From Lacibacter sp. H407 (GTDB lineage Bacteria; Bacteroidota; Bacteroidia; Chitinophagales; Chitinophagaceae), in contig NZ_JBBKTU010000001.1 in NCBI RefSeq assembly GCF_037892605.1, positions 2,914,001 through 2,978,000 of the forward strand: a stretch of DNA of 64,000 nucleotides, given 5' to 3'. Under the pieces are notes generated by a model, which saw nothing but the letters and a program-made list of their open reading frames with translations, was not told the DNA's origin and searched no databases. The number at the start of each line of letters is the position of its first letter. Position 1 is the first letter of the stretch. The position numbers and the translations under genes were made by a program. Shown here in pieces: positions 51,542-60,330 of the stretch.

Positions 51542-52345
51542 ATGAAACAGCTATTTATTCTCTGCCTCTTATGTTCATTTGTTGCAACAGCGGGCAATGC
51601 ACAACAAAAGAAAACCAAGGTGTTATTGTTGGGAAGTTTTCATTTTGATAACCCGGGACTGGATGTGGCGAAATTTGAGAACGCCAATATCCTGTCTGCC
51701 AAACGGCAGGCAGAAGTGGTGGAAGTAGTAGAGAAGATCAAACAATTCAGACCCGATAAGATTTTTATTGAGATGCCTGTGGAACGACAACAGCGACTGG
51801 ACAGCAGCTTTAATAAATACAAAGCAGGTGAACTTAAACTCGGTGCTTCAGAAACACATCAAATTGCTTACCGTGTGGCAAAAGAGCTGAATCACGCAGG
51901 TCTGTATGCGGTGGATTATACGGAAGCAAATTTTCCATTCGACAGCTTAATGAAGTCGGCAACTGCCGCAAAGCAGTTTGAGTTTTTAGGAATGATCAAA
52001 CAAACCATTGAAGCTGTTGAAAAAGAATTTAACGAATCACTGAAAACAAAAACAGTGAAAGAAATTCTGTTGCATCATAATTCGCCTGCTTATATACAAT
52101 TGGCAGTAGGGATGTACTATGAATTTCTTATTGCTGGCGAGAAAGGTAATCATGTGGGTTCGTATCTCACAAGCGAGTGGTGGAGAAGAAACATGATTAT
52201 TTATGAAAATATACTGAAACGTTTAGATGGGAAAGAGGAACGTATCTTAATATTATTCGGATCAGGACATACGGCTTTGTTGAATGAAATGATGAAGTAC
52301 AATCAAAAAATTGAATTAGTGCCATTGTCAGATGTGTTGAAATAA
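51542..52345 (+). CDS. Secreted DUF5694 protein (TraB/PrgY-like fold)
   Basis: The 267-residue protein has a signal peptide ending near TAGNAQ. The body matches DUF5694: VLLLGSFHFDNPG at the start, DKIFIEMPVERQQRLD, YAVDYTEANFPF, and LILFGSGHTALLNEMM at the end. The GSFHF and GSGHT pair resembles the putative active sites of TraB/Tiki-like proteins, which are metal-dependent proteases in some cases. Activity here is untested. It ends at a bidirectional terminator. Confidence 0.85.
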   Translation: MKQLFILCLLCSFVATAGNAQQKKTKVLLLGSFHFDNPGLDVAKFENANILSAKRQAEVVEVVEKIKQFRPDKIFIEMPVERQQRLDSSFNKYKAGELKLGASETHQIAYRVAKELNHAGLYAVDYTEANFPFDSLMKSATAAKQFEFLGMIKQTIEAVEKEFNESLKTKTVKEILLHHNSPAYIQLAVGMYYEFLIAGEKGNHVGSYLTSEWWRRNMIIYENILKRLDGKEERILILFGSGHTALLNEMMKYNQKIELVPLSDVLK

Positions 52346-52350
52346 AAAAA

Positions 52351-52380
52351 AAGTCCCGCTCTCTGAACGGGACTTTTTTA
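52351..52380. terminator. Bidirectional terminator
   Basis: AAGTCCCG at 52351-52358 and CGGGACTT at 52368-52375 form a perfect stem with A and T runs on both sides. It lies between the convergent genes ending at 52345 and 52382. Confidence 0.88.
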
Positions 52381-52381
52381 G

Positions 52382-53326
52382 TTAAAGTTCTTGCAATTGC
52401 TTGTTCTTGTCGAGACCGATATACGCCCACGGATATACTGTCATTTTGCCTTGTATTTTTGAAGCCGCATCTCTTGCAAGCTCCGGCTCTTTAAACATAT
52501 GAAAAACAAAAGCGAAATAGTTGTATAAATAAGGAATCAGCAGACTGTTTGTTGCTTCTTCACGGTAATCACTATACATTACTTTTATTGTTTCTTTTAA
52601 GTCTTCGTTTTTGAAAACCTGTTCTTCACTGTCTTTTTCGTCCGTCATGCCATAGTAAAGCCATTCTTCGATAATAGCAAACAGTGGCAAGGTCATCAAT
52701 AAGGTACTATTGGATTCAGCAAATTGATTGTTTGCGAAATCATACATTTCTTCAATCGACCCACGCCATTTTGGAGTGAGATAATTGATCATCATCATAT
52801 GCGCCATAAAATGCCCTTCTTGAATATTATTAGCTGCAATAAAGTATCCTTCCGTTACTTCTCTCTCAACGCCTAAACCCATATAAACCCTGATCGTTCG
52901 GGCACATGTTTCAGCGTCGTCAGGATTTATTTCGTCTGCAATTTTTAAATGATTGGCAGCTTTTTCCAGAAAATCGAAAAAAAGCTGGGCTCTTTCTTCT
53001 GAGACTTCTGAGCCTTGTGCACCGGTACGGGCAATCCATGCCTGCGATGTAAATGAAACTCCGGCAAATAAATTTGCTATGTAGGAAGAAGGATTTGTCA
53101 TTGCCCAAGCTGCTATACTCTGCTCGCAGGATGGGTTTAACCCAATGCCTTCACACAATAAAGTTTTTGCATCCCATTCAAGTTTTTCATATTCTTTTTC
53201 AAACGCAGTGTAATTTTTTTGTTCAAGAAGTAGCTTGAACTCGTGTAAGCGGTGGTAGCCTAACGAGAGATCAATATCGCTTGCTTCATTGCCTGAATTA
53301 AATACTTTAAATAACTTTTTAAACAT
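52382..53326 (-). CDS. Helical, TPR-like cytoplasmic protein of unknown function
   Basis: The 314-residue protein lacks a signal and membrane segments and is almost fully helical. It has repeat-like helical pairs with Tyr, Phe and Ala at packing positions (FEKEYEKLEWDAKTLLCEG, AANHLKIADEINPDDAETCA), which resemble TPR-type solenoids. The segment YLTPKWRGSIEEMYDFAN occurs in DUF4034-like proteins. Function is unknown. It lies between two terminators and is a single-gene unit. Confidence 0.7.
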   Translation of the reverse strand: MFKKLFKVFNSGNEASDIDLSLGYHRLHEFKLLLEQKNYTAFEKEYEKLEWDAKTLLCEGIGLNPSCEQSIAAWAMTNPSSYIANLFAGVSFTSQAWIARTGAQGSEVSEERAQLFFDFLEKAANHLKIADEINPDDAETCARTIRVYMGLGVEREVTEGYFIAANNIQEGHFMAHMMMINYLTPKWRGSIEEMYDFANNQFAESNSTLLMTLPLFAIIEEWLYYGMTDEKDSEEQVFKNEDLKETIKVMYSDYREEATNSLLIPYLYNYFAFVFHMFKEPELARDAASKIQGKMTVYPWAYIGLDKNKQLQEL

Positions 53327-53362
53327 TGCATCAGTTTGAGATATGAAAATATTGAATCTTTC

Positions 53363-53400
53363 TGTTAAAAAAAACGTCCCGCTAACTGAGCGGGACGTTT
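53363..53400 (-). terminator. Terminator after gcvP
   Basis: AAACGTCCCGCT (53372-53383) pairs perfectly with AGCGGGACGTTT (53389-53400). On the minus strand a T-run follows. It lies 32 bases after the gcvP stop. Confidence 0.88.
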
Positions 53401-53431
53401 ACTTATTACCAATTATCTATTGCTTATTGAA

Positions 53432-56296
53432 TTACGCTTCTTCTTCTGCATAACTGCTCACCGGCTCACAGGTACAAATGAGATTACGATCACCATATGT
53501 ATTGTTGATGCGGCTCACACTTGGCCAAAATTTATTCAGCGTTACATAATACAATGGGAATGCAGCTTGCTGTCTTGTATAGGCATGATTCCATTCATCA
53601 GCCGTAACTACATGTTGTGTATGCGGTGCATTCTTTAACGGATTATCTGCTTTGTCTGACTTGCCTTCTTCAATGTCACGGATCTCCTGGCGAATACTCA
53701 ACATTGCATCACAAAAACGATCCAACTCGGCTTTGTCCTCACTTTCTGTTGGTTCGATCATGATGGTACCCGGTACAGGGAAACTCATGGTAGGTGCATG
53801 GAAACCATAATCCATCAAACGTTTGGCAACATCTTCTGCTTCAATACCGGCTGTGTTTTTAAACGGACGCAGATCAACAATAAATTCATGTGCACAGGTG
53901 CCATTCTCATCGGTGTAAAGAATATCAAAATCTTTATCCAGTCTTGCCTTCATATAGTTTGCATTGAGGATAGCATACTCTGTTGCACGTTTTACACCAT
54001 CAGCACCTAGTAAACGTATGTATGAATAACTGATAAGCAATATAGAAGCAGAGCCATAAGGAGCAGCACTAACAGCACCCTTAGTGCCTTGGTTTATATG
54101 TCCGGGCAGATAAGGAGCGAGATGTGCTTTCACACAAATGGGTCCCATGCCGGGGCCGCCACCACCGTGAGGAATAGCGAATGTTTTATGCAGATTAAGA
54201 TGACAAACATCTGCGCCAATCAATCCGGGTGATGTTAAACCAACCTGCGCATTCATATTTGCACCATCCATGTAAACCTGTCCACCATGCTGATGAACGA
54301 TCTCACAAATTTCTTTTACTGTTTCTTCAAAGATGCCGTAGGTGCTCGGGTAAGTGATCATTACACCTGCAAGATTTGCACTATGTTGTTCAGCTTTTGC
54401 TTTAAAATCAGCCACATCAATGTAACCATTTTCCAACGCTTTCACTACCACCACTTTCATGCCCGCCATTACTGCACTTGCAGGATTTGTGCCGTGTGCA
54501 GAAATAGGAATAAGAATGATATTGCGGTTTGCATGACCATTTGCTAAATGAAAATCACGAATAGCAAGTAAACCTGCATATTCACCTTGTGCACCACTGT
54601 TAGGTTGTAAACTGCATGCGTCAAAGCCGGTGATCACATTTAAGTACTGTGCCAATTCATCAAGAATCTGTTGGTAACCTTTTGTTTGATCAGCAGGAGC
54701 AAACGGGTGGATCTTGCTCCAATGTGCCCAGCTCAACGGCATCATTTGTGTTGCAGCGTTCAACTTCATTGTACAACTTCCCAACGAGATCATGGAAGTA
54801 TTCAACGAAAGATCTTTATTCTCCAGTTGCTTGATATAACGCATCATCTGGCTTTCGCTGTTGTGCGTGTTGAAGTTAGGATGTGTGAGGAACGCACTTG
54901 TTCTTGCCAATACAACAGGGATGTGTTGGAGAACAACTTCGTCTTCCACTGCAAAATTTACAGGATCAACATCATTTACAAAACAATTGATGAGGTCATA
55001 CAGGTCGTCAATATTAGTTGTTTCATCCAATGAAATAACAATTGTACTGCCATCAACATAACGCAGGTTGATTTCCTGCTTTTCTGCTTTTGCTTTTACA
55101 GTTGCAATATCTTTTACTTTTACTGCAATGGTATCGAAGAAGAAATCGCTTGCTAATGCAAAGCCTCTTTCTTTTAAACTGTCAGCAACAGTTTGTGCAA
55201 GCAATGCTATACGTGTTGCAATGTTGATCAAGCCCTGCGGACCATGATACACTGCATACATCGCTGCCATGTTAGCCAACAATGCCTGTGCAGTACAAAT
55301 ATTTGAAGTTGCTTTTTCACGTTTGATGTGTTGTTCACGTGTTTGTAAGGCCATGCGTAAGGCACGGTTGTTCTGTGCATCAATACTTACGCCGATGATA
55401 CGTCCGGGGATGGAACGTTTGAATTCATCTTTACAAGTAAAGAACGCAGCATGAGGCCCACCATAACCAAGAGGAACACCAAAACGTTGAGCTGAACCAA
55501 ACGCAACATCTGCACCCAGTTCGCCCGGAGGAGTCAACAGCGTTAATGCCAACAGATCAGTTGCCATTGCTACAAAACCACCAACAGCCTGTACCCGCTG
55601 AATAAACTGGCGATAATCTTCTACCGAACCAATATTGTTTGGGTATTGAACCAACGCACCGAAATATGTTTTATCAATAGACGCTTCTTTGTAATCACCA
55701 AACACGATCTCGATGCCCATGGGCGTACCACGTGTGATCAACAGATCTTTTGTTTGCGGGAACACTTCGTTATCTACAAAAAACTTAGGCGCATTGATAA
55801 CATCTGTGCGGTTTACATGGTGAAACAGCATGTTCATTGCCTCAGCTGCTGCAGTTGCTTCATCAAGCAAGGAAGCATTTGCAATGGGCAAACCGGTAAG
55901 GTCGCTCACCATTGTCTGGAAGTTCAACAAGCTTTCTAGGCGGCCTTGTGAAATTTCAGCCTGGTAAGGCGTGTATTGTGTGTACCAACCCGGGTTCTCA
56001 AAAACGTTACGTAAGATCACAGAAGGAGTGATGGTATCGTAATACCCTTGACCGATATAATTTTTAAACAGTTTGTTGTTGAGTGAAACATCTTTCAGGT
56101 GCTTCAGCAGGTCAGCTTCACTCATTGCATCCGGGATATCCATTTTCTCATGGTTGCGGATAGAGGCTGGTACTGTTTTGCTGATGAGCTCTTCCATATT
56201 GTTTGCTCCAACGGTTTTGAGCAGACTTGCTTCAGCTCCGGTGGTACCAATGTGGCGACGGGAAAATTCGTTTTGTTGCGCTTCAAAAAGATTCAT
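53432..56296 (-). CDS. gcvP: Glycine dehydrogenase (decarboxylating), P protein of the glycine cleavage system
   Basis: The 954-residue protein is a full-length single-chain P protein with two homologous halves. N-terminal segments include [34 protein letters not shown] and [16 protein letters not shown]. The PLP site in the C-terminal half is [20 protein letters not shown] with Lys704. It decarboxylates glycine and passes the aminomethyl group to lipoyl-GcvH. gcvT and gcvH are not in this window, so the genes are dispersed as in other Bacteroidota. Its terminator and a 290-base upstream spacer make it a single-gene unit. Confidence 0.97.
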   Translation of the reverse strand: MNLFEAQQNEFSRRHIGTTGAEASLLKTVGANNMEELISKTVPASIRNHEKMDIPDAMSEADLLKHLKDVSLNNKLFKNYIGQGYYDTITPSVILRNVFENPGWYTQYTPYQAEISQGRLESLLNFQTMVSDLTGLPIANASLLDEATAAAEAMNMLFHHVNRTDVINAPKFFVDNEVFPQTKDLLITRGTPMGIEIVFGDYKEASIDKTYFGALVQYPNNIGSVEDYRQFIQRVQAVGGFVAMATDLLALTLLTPPGELGADVAFGSAQRFGVPLGYGGPHAAFFTCKDEFKRSIPGRIIGVSIDAQNNRALRMALQTREQHIKREKATSNICTAQALLANMAAMYAVYHGPQGLINIATRIALLAQTVADSLKERGFALASDFFFDTIAVKVKDIATVKAKAEKQEINLRYVDGSTIVISLDETTNIDDLYDLINCFVNDVDPVNFAVEDEVVLQHIPVVLARTSAFLTHPNFNTHNSESQMMRYIKQLENKDLSLNTSMISLGSCTMKLNAATQMMPLSWAHWSKIHPFAPADQTKGYQQILDELAQYLNVITGFDACSLQPNSGAQGEYAGLLAIRDFHLANGHANRNIILIPISAHGTNPASAVMAGMKVVVVKALENGYIDVADFKAKAEQHSANLAGVMITYPSTYGIFEETVKEICEIVHQHGGQVYMDGANMNAQVGLTSPGLIGADVCHLNLHKTFAIPHGGGGPGMGPICVKAHLAPYLPGHINQGTKGAVSAAPYGSASILLISYSYIRLLGADGVKRATEYAILNANYMKARLDKDFDILYTDENGTCAHEFIVDLRPFKNTAGIEAEDVAKRLMDYGFHAPTMSFPVPGTIMIEPTESEDKAELDRFCDAMLSIRQEIRDIEEGKSDKADNPLKNAPHTQHVVTADEWNHAYTRQQAAFPLYYVTLNKFWPSVSRINNTYGDRNLICTCEPVSSYAEEEA

Positions 56297-56586
56297 GTGC
56301 TTTTTTACGTTTATTCAGGTCTGGAATAGTAAAAACTGGGTTACAGTTGACTTTAATTTAACCTTGTGAGAGCTGAAAATTAAAGACGTGCAAAGTTACG
56401 GGTAGAACCAATTCAAATAAACGCATGTTAGCAGGTGGGGAAAGACTGTGAAATCGGTTGAGCAGGGGTAGAAGGCTATTAGCCACTAGCTACAAGCTGC
56501 AAGCTTGCTTCTGCATCTTTTAAATTCACTAAAATAAAAACCATGATGCATTGTATTTGCTTGCAGCTAAAAGCTTGAAACTTCGT
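56297..56586. other. Spacer of 290 bases with AGCTACAAGCTGCAAGCTTG repeats
   Basis: The part 56475-56583 contains GCTATTAGCCACTAGCTACA, AAGCTGCAAGCTTGCTTC and, in the other orientation, GCTTGCAGCTAAAAGCTTG. This is a degenerate inverted repeat. The other half should hold the gcvP promoter; I see no glycine riboswitch. Confidence 0.55.
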
Positions 56587-57081
56587 TTATTTATCCTTAA
56601 GTAATTCTTCCAGTTGATCAAAGCACATTGAAATGCCCTGTTCAAAGCCCATATCAACAATTGTTTGCAACGCTGCTTCAGTTGGGTAGATCATTTTGAA
56701 TGCTACTTTGGTGCCTCCTGCTGTTTCAGTAAATGTGTTGCTGCCGGTAGAAACAGGAAGCTCTTGATTGATTGCACCGTTTTCATCGCAAAAACTATCT
56801 TTTATTTCAAATCCTTTATGATGTGTAATGGAAATATAATCCATACGTGCCCAATGTTTCTGCCCTTCAGGACCTACCATCGCATACACCCATGATCCGC
56901 CCGGCTTAAAGTCCTGCGATTTTGTTTCAACATGCCAGGGTGAAGGCCCCCACCACTTGTCAAGTAAGTCGCTTTCAGTAAAAGCACGCCATACGTATGG
57001 AAGCGGAGCGTTAAATTCTCTTGATACTACAATTGATCTTTCCTGAAAATCTTTTGTAATGTTTGTTTGATTGCTGCTCAT
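56587..57081 (-). CDS. SRPBCC (AHSA1-like) domain protein
   Basis: The 164-residue protein is one SRPBCC/Aha1-type domain, with [21 protein letters not shown] at the start, [21 protein letters not shown] and a final helix ([19 protein letters not shown]). It forms a deep pocket for small hydrophobic ligands. These genes are very often paired with an ArsR-type repressor, as here (4-base overlap). The ligand is unknown. Confidence 0.92.
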   Translation of the reverse strand: MSSNQTNITKDFQERSIVVSREFNAPLPYVWRAFTESDLLDKWWGPSPWHVETKSQDFKPGGSWVYAMVGPEGQKHWARMDYISITHHKGFEIKDSFCDENGAINQELPVSTGSNTFTETAGGTKVAFKMIYPTEAALQTIVDMGFEQGISMCFDQLEELLKDK

Positions 57082-57398
57082 TTTTTTATTGGTTTTATAG
57101 TTGATAATAAGTTGTCTAATTGATTAAACCTTGTGTCCCACATTTGCCTGAAAGGCTCAATAAAGTCAGCCACTTCTTTCATTTTTTTTGGGTTGAAATG
57201 GTAATAGATCTCACGGCCTGTTTGTTCCTGCTTTACCAACTGGCATTCAGTAAGAATGCGTAAGTGTTTCGATATTGCCTGGCGGCTGGTATCAAAACAT
57301 TCGGCAAGTGCGTTGGGCGTCATTGCCTGGGTGGCTATCAAAACAATAATGGCCCGCCTTGTTGGATCGGCAATCGCTTGAAATACATCTCTTCTCAT
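57078..57398 (-). CDS. ArsR-family winged-helix repressor
   Basis: I chose the ATG at 57398 ([15 protein letters not shown]), typical of this group, giving 106 residues; a start at 57446 lies upstream of the predicted transcription start. It has the winged helix ([22 protein letters not shown], given in part) and a wing with REIYYHFNP. The Cys metal site of ArsR/SmtB (CxC) is absent, so it does not sense arsenic or zinc in the classic way. It is the first gene of a two-gene operon with the SRPBCC protein and probably represses its own promoter. Confidence 0.92.
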   Translation of the reverse strand: MRRDVFQAIADPTRRAIIVLIATQAMTPNALAECFDTSRQAISKHLRILTECQLVKQEQTGREIYYHFNPKKMKEVADFIEPFRQMWDTRFNQLDNLLSTIKPIKK

Positions 57399-57431
57399 TT
57401 TATAAGACGGCTTTAAGAAACCGTTCGGTTG

Positions 57432-57462
57432 CAAATATATGTGCAATCATTTGGTTTCGCAA
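57432..57462 (-). promoter_or_regulatory. Promoter of the arsR-like operon with an inverted repeat at the start site
   Basis: On the minus strand TTG (57462-57460), 20 bases, then TATATTTG (57439-57432), an exact TAnnTTTG. AACCG-TT-CGGTT at 57419-57430 lies at the expected transcription start and could be the operator. Confidence 0.6.
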
Positions 57463-57529
57463 GTTTTTTATTGATTTTTTTGAATGAATCGAATTCAAGC
57501 GGCAGCTTCTCTTTGCCGGTTCAAATAGC

Positions 57530-57558
57530 TTGCCGCTTTCGCCTAACAATTACATTTG
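57530..57558 (+). promoter_or_regulatory. Promoter of the YkgJ-like gene, leaderless arrangement
   Basis: TTG at 57530-57532, 18 bases, then TACATTTG at 57551-57558, an exact TAnnTTTG. The ATG at 57563 follows after 4 bases, so the mRNA would start at the start codon. This decides the start against 57530. Confidence 0.65.
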
Positions 57559-57562
57559 CAGT

Positions 57563-58045
57563 ATGGCTGATGAATTACTAGAGAATTGGGAAAAAAAATC
57601 TGCTGAGCATCAAAAACTGTATGGCCAGTTTTTAAAACGTGCCAACAAGAATAAGGTGTTGAAGCAATTGCCCGATCTGCACGAAGAAGCGTTTGAAAAA
57701 ATTGATTGCCTGCAATGTGCCAACTGTTGCAAAAATTATTCACCACGATTTAAAACGCCGGATATCAAACGAATCAGCAAACACCTGCGGATGAAAGAAA
57801 GTGTTTTTATCGAAACATATCTCTATCTCGATAGTGAGGGTGATTATGTTGTGAAAAGCAAGCCATGTCCTTTTCTCGGTGCTGATAATTATTGTGGTAT
57901 TTATGATGTGCGTCCATCCGATTGTGAACGTTTCCCTTATACCGATGAAGATGTGATCTTGAAACGTCCGCAGCTAACGCTTAAGAACAGTACTTTTTGT
58001 CCGATCACGTATTATGTACTGGAAAAGTTAATTGCTGAAAAATAA
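57563..58045 (+). CDS. YkgJ-family cysteine-cluster protein
   Basis: The 160-residue protein has the YkgJ signature: FEKIDCLQCANCCKNYSPRF (CxxCxxCC) followed by KPCPFLGADNYCGIYDVRPSDCERFP. The Cys set would hold zinc or an iron-sulfur cluster. Family members are annotated as putative zinc- or iron-chelating proteins and their role is unknown. The start is set by the TACATTTG box 4 bases upstream. Confidence 0.92.
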   Translation: MADELLENWEKKSAEHQKLYGQFLKRANKNKVLKQLPDLHEEAFEKIDCLQCANCCKNYSPRFKTPDIKRISKHLRMKESVFIETYLYLDSEGDYVVKSKPCPFLGADNYCGIYDVRPSDCERFPYTDEDVILKRPQLTLKNSTFCPITYYVLEKLIAEK

Positions 58046-58201
58046 AATTGTTGTGCTTTTAACATGTACTCACAGTTAAATTCTTGATGGTCGGGAATTA
58101 ATCTTTATTTTCATATCGTTAAACAAAACGATGTGTACGACCGAGTATCCGTTCTGTTGTGTGGTATCAATCGATCTTCATCAAAACAATAAATTTATAG
58201 T

Positions 58202-58636
58202 ATGAAAACAGTTCAACGTGCGTTTGTATTCTTATTACTTGTATCCGTTTTTACAGCTTGCTCCAAATCATTTATGATCGATGGAAAAAAAGCAAAACAG
58301 GTTGCTGTTACTGATCTGGGCGAAATGTATTCAACCTATAACATGTCGGATGCAGAACGCAGAGAAGTAAGTGCTCAGTTAAATAACAAAGCGTTGCTCG
58401 ATGAAATTATCCGCTATTCAAAAGAAACAACCTGGCCTGACGGTGTAAATACATTGGATGATCGCCTCAACAGCCGTACAACAATGGCGAAATATAATTT
58501 TTACAAAGTAGCCACTTTCGGCAACAGAACTATTGTGAGTATCCCGAAAGAAAAGAACGGGCATATGCCTGCATCGTTTGTTCCTACCGGTCCGATGTAT
58601 ATGATCTTTGCGAGTTCTGTTATTGAAATGAAATAA
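58202..58636 (+). CDS. Small lipoprotein of unknown function
   Basis: The 144-residue protein has a lipoprotein signal ending at SVFTAC (Cys20). The mature part has AVTDLGEMYSTYNMSDAERREV and a final beta segment (GPMYMIFASSVIEMK). I recognise no family. It is followed by a strong terminator at 58658-58682. Confidence 0.75.
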   Translation: MKTVQRAFVFLLLVSVFTACSKSFMIDGKKAKQVAVTDLGEMYSTYNMSDAERREVSAQLNNKALLDEIIRYSKETTWPDGVNTLDDRLNSRTTMAKYNFYKVATFGNRTIVSIPKEKNGHMPASFVPTGPMYMIFASSVIEMK

Positions 58637-58657
58637 GTTTTTACTGATCGATTTTAG

Positions 58658-58682
58658 AAAGGCCCTTTCGGGGCCTTTTTCG
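58658..58682 (+). terminator. Terminator of the small lipoprotein gene
   Basis: AAAGGCCC and GGGCCTTT pair around TTTCG and are followed by TT. It lies 22 bases after the stop. Confidence 0.88.
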
Positions 58683-58697
58683 TTTACAGTTTTTTGT

Positions 58698-58770
58698 AAA
58701 AAAAATATCCCCACCTGGAAAGGAGGGGATTTGGCTAATCAGTTACCATTAACCATTAAACCTTATCATC
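58698..58770 (-). ncRNA. Candidate small RNA unit 2: 37-base repeat plus terminator
   Basis: On the minus strand a 37-base sequence (58770-58734, starting GATGATAAGGTTTAATGGTT) leads directly to a hairpin (ATCCCC-A-CCT against AGG-A-GGGGAT at 58707-58730) and eight T bases (58705-58698). It is an exact copy of the 37 bases in unit 1. The hairpin differs in sequence, so only the 37-mer is conserved. Three very short AUG frames (MIRFNG, MVNGN, MVTD) overlap inside it, but none looks like a real gene. Confidence 0.5.
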
Positions 58771-58866
58771 ACTCAAATAGACTGAATACTGTTTTATCGA
58801 GTTGCATGCAATTGTCATAAATCTGCAAGGAGTTGGGAGTGCCGGAAAAAATGAAATTTTATGGGC

Positions 58867-58934
58867 AAAAAAAAACCTCTTCCTAAAAGGAAGAGGCGCT
58901 AATCAGTTACCATTAACCATTAAACCTTATCATC
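58867..58934 (-). ncRNA. Candidate small RNA unit 1: 37-base repeat plus terminator
   Basis: The same 37 bases (58934-58898) are followed by a perfect 9-bp hairpin (CCTCTTCCT-AAA-AGGAAGAGG, 58876-58896 as read on plus) and nine T bases on the minus strand. Upstream at 58940 the sequence has TATTTTG, a short relative of the promoter box. It lies 46 bases after the thioredoxin stop, so it could alternatively be the 3' end of that transcript. Confidence 0.5.
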
Positions 58935-58980
58935 GCTGGCAAAATAGAGAATTTTTTTGAATTATTGTTGAAACGTTAAA

Positions 58981-59514
58981 TTATTTCCATGCAGGTTTAA
59001 AATTCTTTGCATACCTGTCGAAGCTCACGTTTCCGTATTTTTTTTCAGCAAAATATTTTGTAACCATTTCCATTTCATGTACTTCCAACATCCCTGCAAT
59101 AGGCTGTGGATCATCATTTATGGAGGGAATGATCACTGTTGTGGGGTATGAAAGTTGTCCGTTTGTAAATGCAATTGCAATGTCATTGGTTTTATAGGAC
59201 GGGTTAAACTTATAGATCTTGCCTTTCCATTTTACCTCGGCTTTTGTTTCGGCGTTCAACTTAACCGTGTAAAAATTTGTGTTGAGGTATTGAATCAGCT
59301 CCTGGTTTGTGTAAGTTTTGCGATCCATTACTTTACACCAGCCGCACCAGTTTGTGTACAGATCAATGAGAAGCGGGCGTGGCTCAACTTTCATTTTTTG
59401 CTCAGCTTCTTCCAGACTGATCCACTGCAATTTTTCTTTTGGCTGTAGTTGCTGAAAAGAACTGATGCAGATGAAAAGAATAGACAGGGTGGAATAAAAA
59501 CGCAACTTTTGCAT
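58981..59514 (-). CDS. Thioredoxin-family protein, exported
   Basis: The 177-residue protein has a signal peptide ending near ISSFQQ. The thioredoxin fold has the active site WCGWCKVMDR, and the cis-Pro is in SYPTTVIIP. The sequence resembles DUF255/thiol-disulfide interchange proteins such as those acting with DsbD. It would reduce or oxidise disulfides in the periplasm. A tandem pair of terminator-like units follows downstream. Confidence 0.92.
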   Translation of the reverse strand: MQKLRFYSTLSILFICISSFQQLQPKEKLQWISLEEAEQKMKVEPRPLLIDLYTNWCGWCKVMDRKTYTNQELIQYLNTNFYTVKLNAETKAEVKWKGKIYKFNPSYKTNDIAIAFTNGQLSYPTTVIIPSINDDPQPIAGMLEVHEMEMVTKYFAEKKYGNVSFDRYAKNFKPAWK

Positions 59515-59552
59515 AGTATTTTTGTTACTTGTACAAATTTAAACGCTTTCAC

Positions 59553-60110
59553 GTGCATAAAATTGTTATTTCTGTTACCGGCGCCAGTGGATCGATCTAT
59601 GCGAAACTCTTATTGCAAAAGCTTTCAGCCGTAAAAGAGCAATGGACAGAAGTGTCGGTTGTAATGACGGAGAATGCGAAAGAAGTATGGCGTACTGAGT
59701 TACAGGACGAAGAATACAAGGACCTTCCCTTCAAAGTATATTCAACAACTGATTTTTCTGCACCGTTTGCATCGGGTTCAGGACAATACAATACTATGAT
59801 CATTATTCCCTGCAGCATGGGTACGTTGGGACGTATTGCAACAGGTGTATCAAACGATCTGATCACACGTGCTGCTGATGTTGTGTTGAAAGAACGGAGA
59901 AAACTGATCTGTGTGGTGCGTGATACGCCGTACAATTTGATCCATATCCGGAATATGGAAACCGTTACATTGGCCGGTGGAATTATTTGTCCTGCTACTC
60001 CAAGTTTTTACAGCGTGCCCAAAACAATTGAAGAAGTTGCTGCTACTGTTGTTGATCGTGTATTGGATCTGGCGGGTATCGATATTAAAACGTATCGTTG
60101 GGGGAAGTGA
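59553..60110 (+). CDS. ubiX: Flavin prenyltransferase, UbiX-like
   Basis: The first start is GTG at 59553 (GTG CAT AAA ATT), giving MHKIVISVTGASGSIYAKLL; the frame upstream to 59529 has only a TTG. The 185-residue protein has the FMN-binding TGASGS loop, PFASGSGQYNTMIIIPCSMGTLGRIA in part, and a final DLAGIDI segment. UbiX makes prenyl-FMN, the cofactor of UbiD-type decarboxylases. No ubiD is nearby. Confidence 0.93.
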   Translation: MHKIVISVTGASGSIYAKLLLQKLSAVKEQWTEVSVVMTENAKEVWRTELQDEEYKDLPFKVYSTTDFSAPFASGSGQYNTMIIIPCSMGTLGRIATGVSNDLITRAADVVLKERRKLICVVRDTPYNLIHIRNMETVTLAGGIICPATPSFYSVPKTIEEVAATVVDRVLDLAGIDIKTYRWGK

Positions 60111-60143
60111 TGCTGAATTATGAGCTATGAATGATGAGTAAAC

Positions 60144-60326
60144 TTAATCAGAACTGCTGCCACCATCTCCGCCATCGGAACTATCTCCTCCATCATCATA
60201 CGAATTATAACTTCCACCATCACTGGAGTAATTTTTGTCGGTTGATTGAAGTGCTGTATTCCTGTTCCTTCCCCAACTGAAGAAAAGAATGGTTACAACA
60301 ATTGCTATGATAATACCGATCCACAT
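60144..60326 (-). CDS. Small single-pass membrane protein with an Asp/Ser/Gly tail
   Basis: The 60-residue protein has one membrane helix (residues 2-18, IGIIIAIVVTILFFSW). A basic stop and an acidic, Ser- and Gly-rich tail (SYNSYDDGGDSSDGGDGG) follow. It lies 4 bases downstream of the MBL hydrolase gene on the same strand, so it is probably co-translated. Function is unknown; such small proteins often assist membrane complexes. Confidence 0.65.
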   Translation of the reverse strand: MWIGIIIAIVVTILFFSWGRNRNTALQSTDKNYSSDGGSYNSYDDGGDSSDGGDGGSSSD

Positions 60327-60330
60327 ATTA

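Noticed and set aside
56297-56586. Glycine riboswitch upstream of gcvP
   Set aside because: I could not find the conserved glycine-aptamer core; the spacer holds AGCTACAAGCTGCAAG-type repeats instead.
58734-58934. The two identical 37-base repeats as a minimal CRISPR array
   Set aside because: There are only two copies, the interval between them (127 bases) is far too long for a spacer, each copy is joined to a terminator, and no cas gene is in the window.
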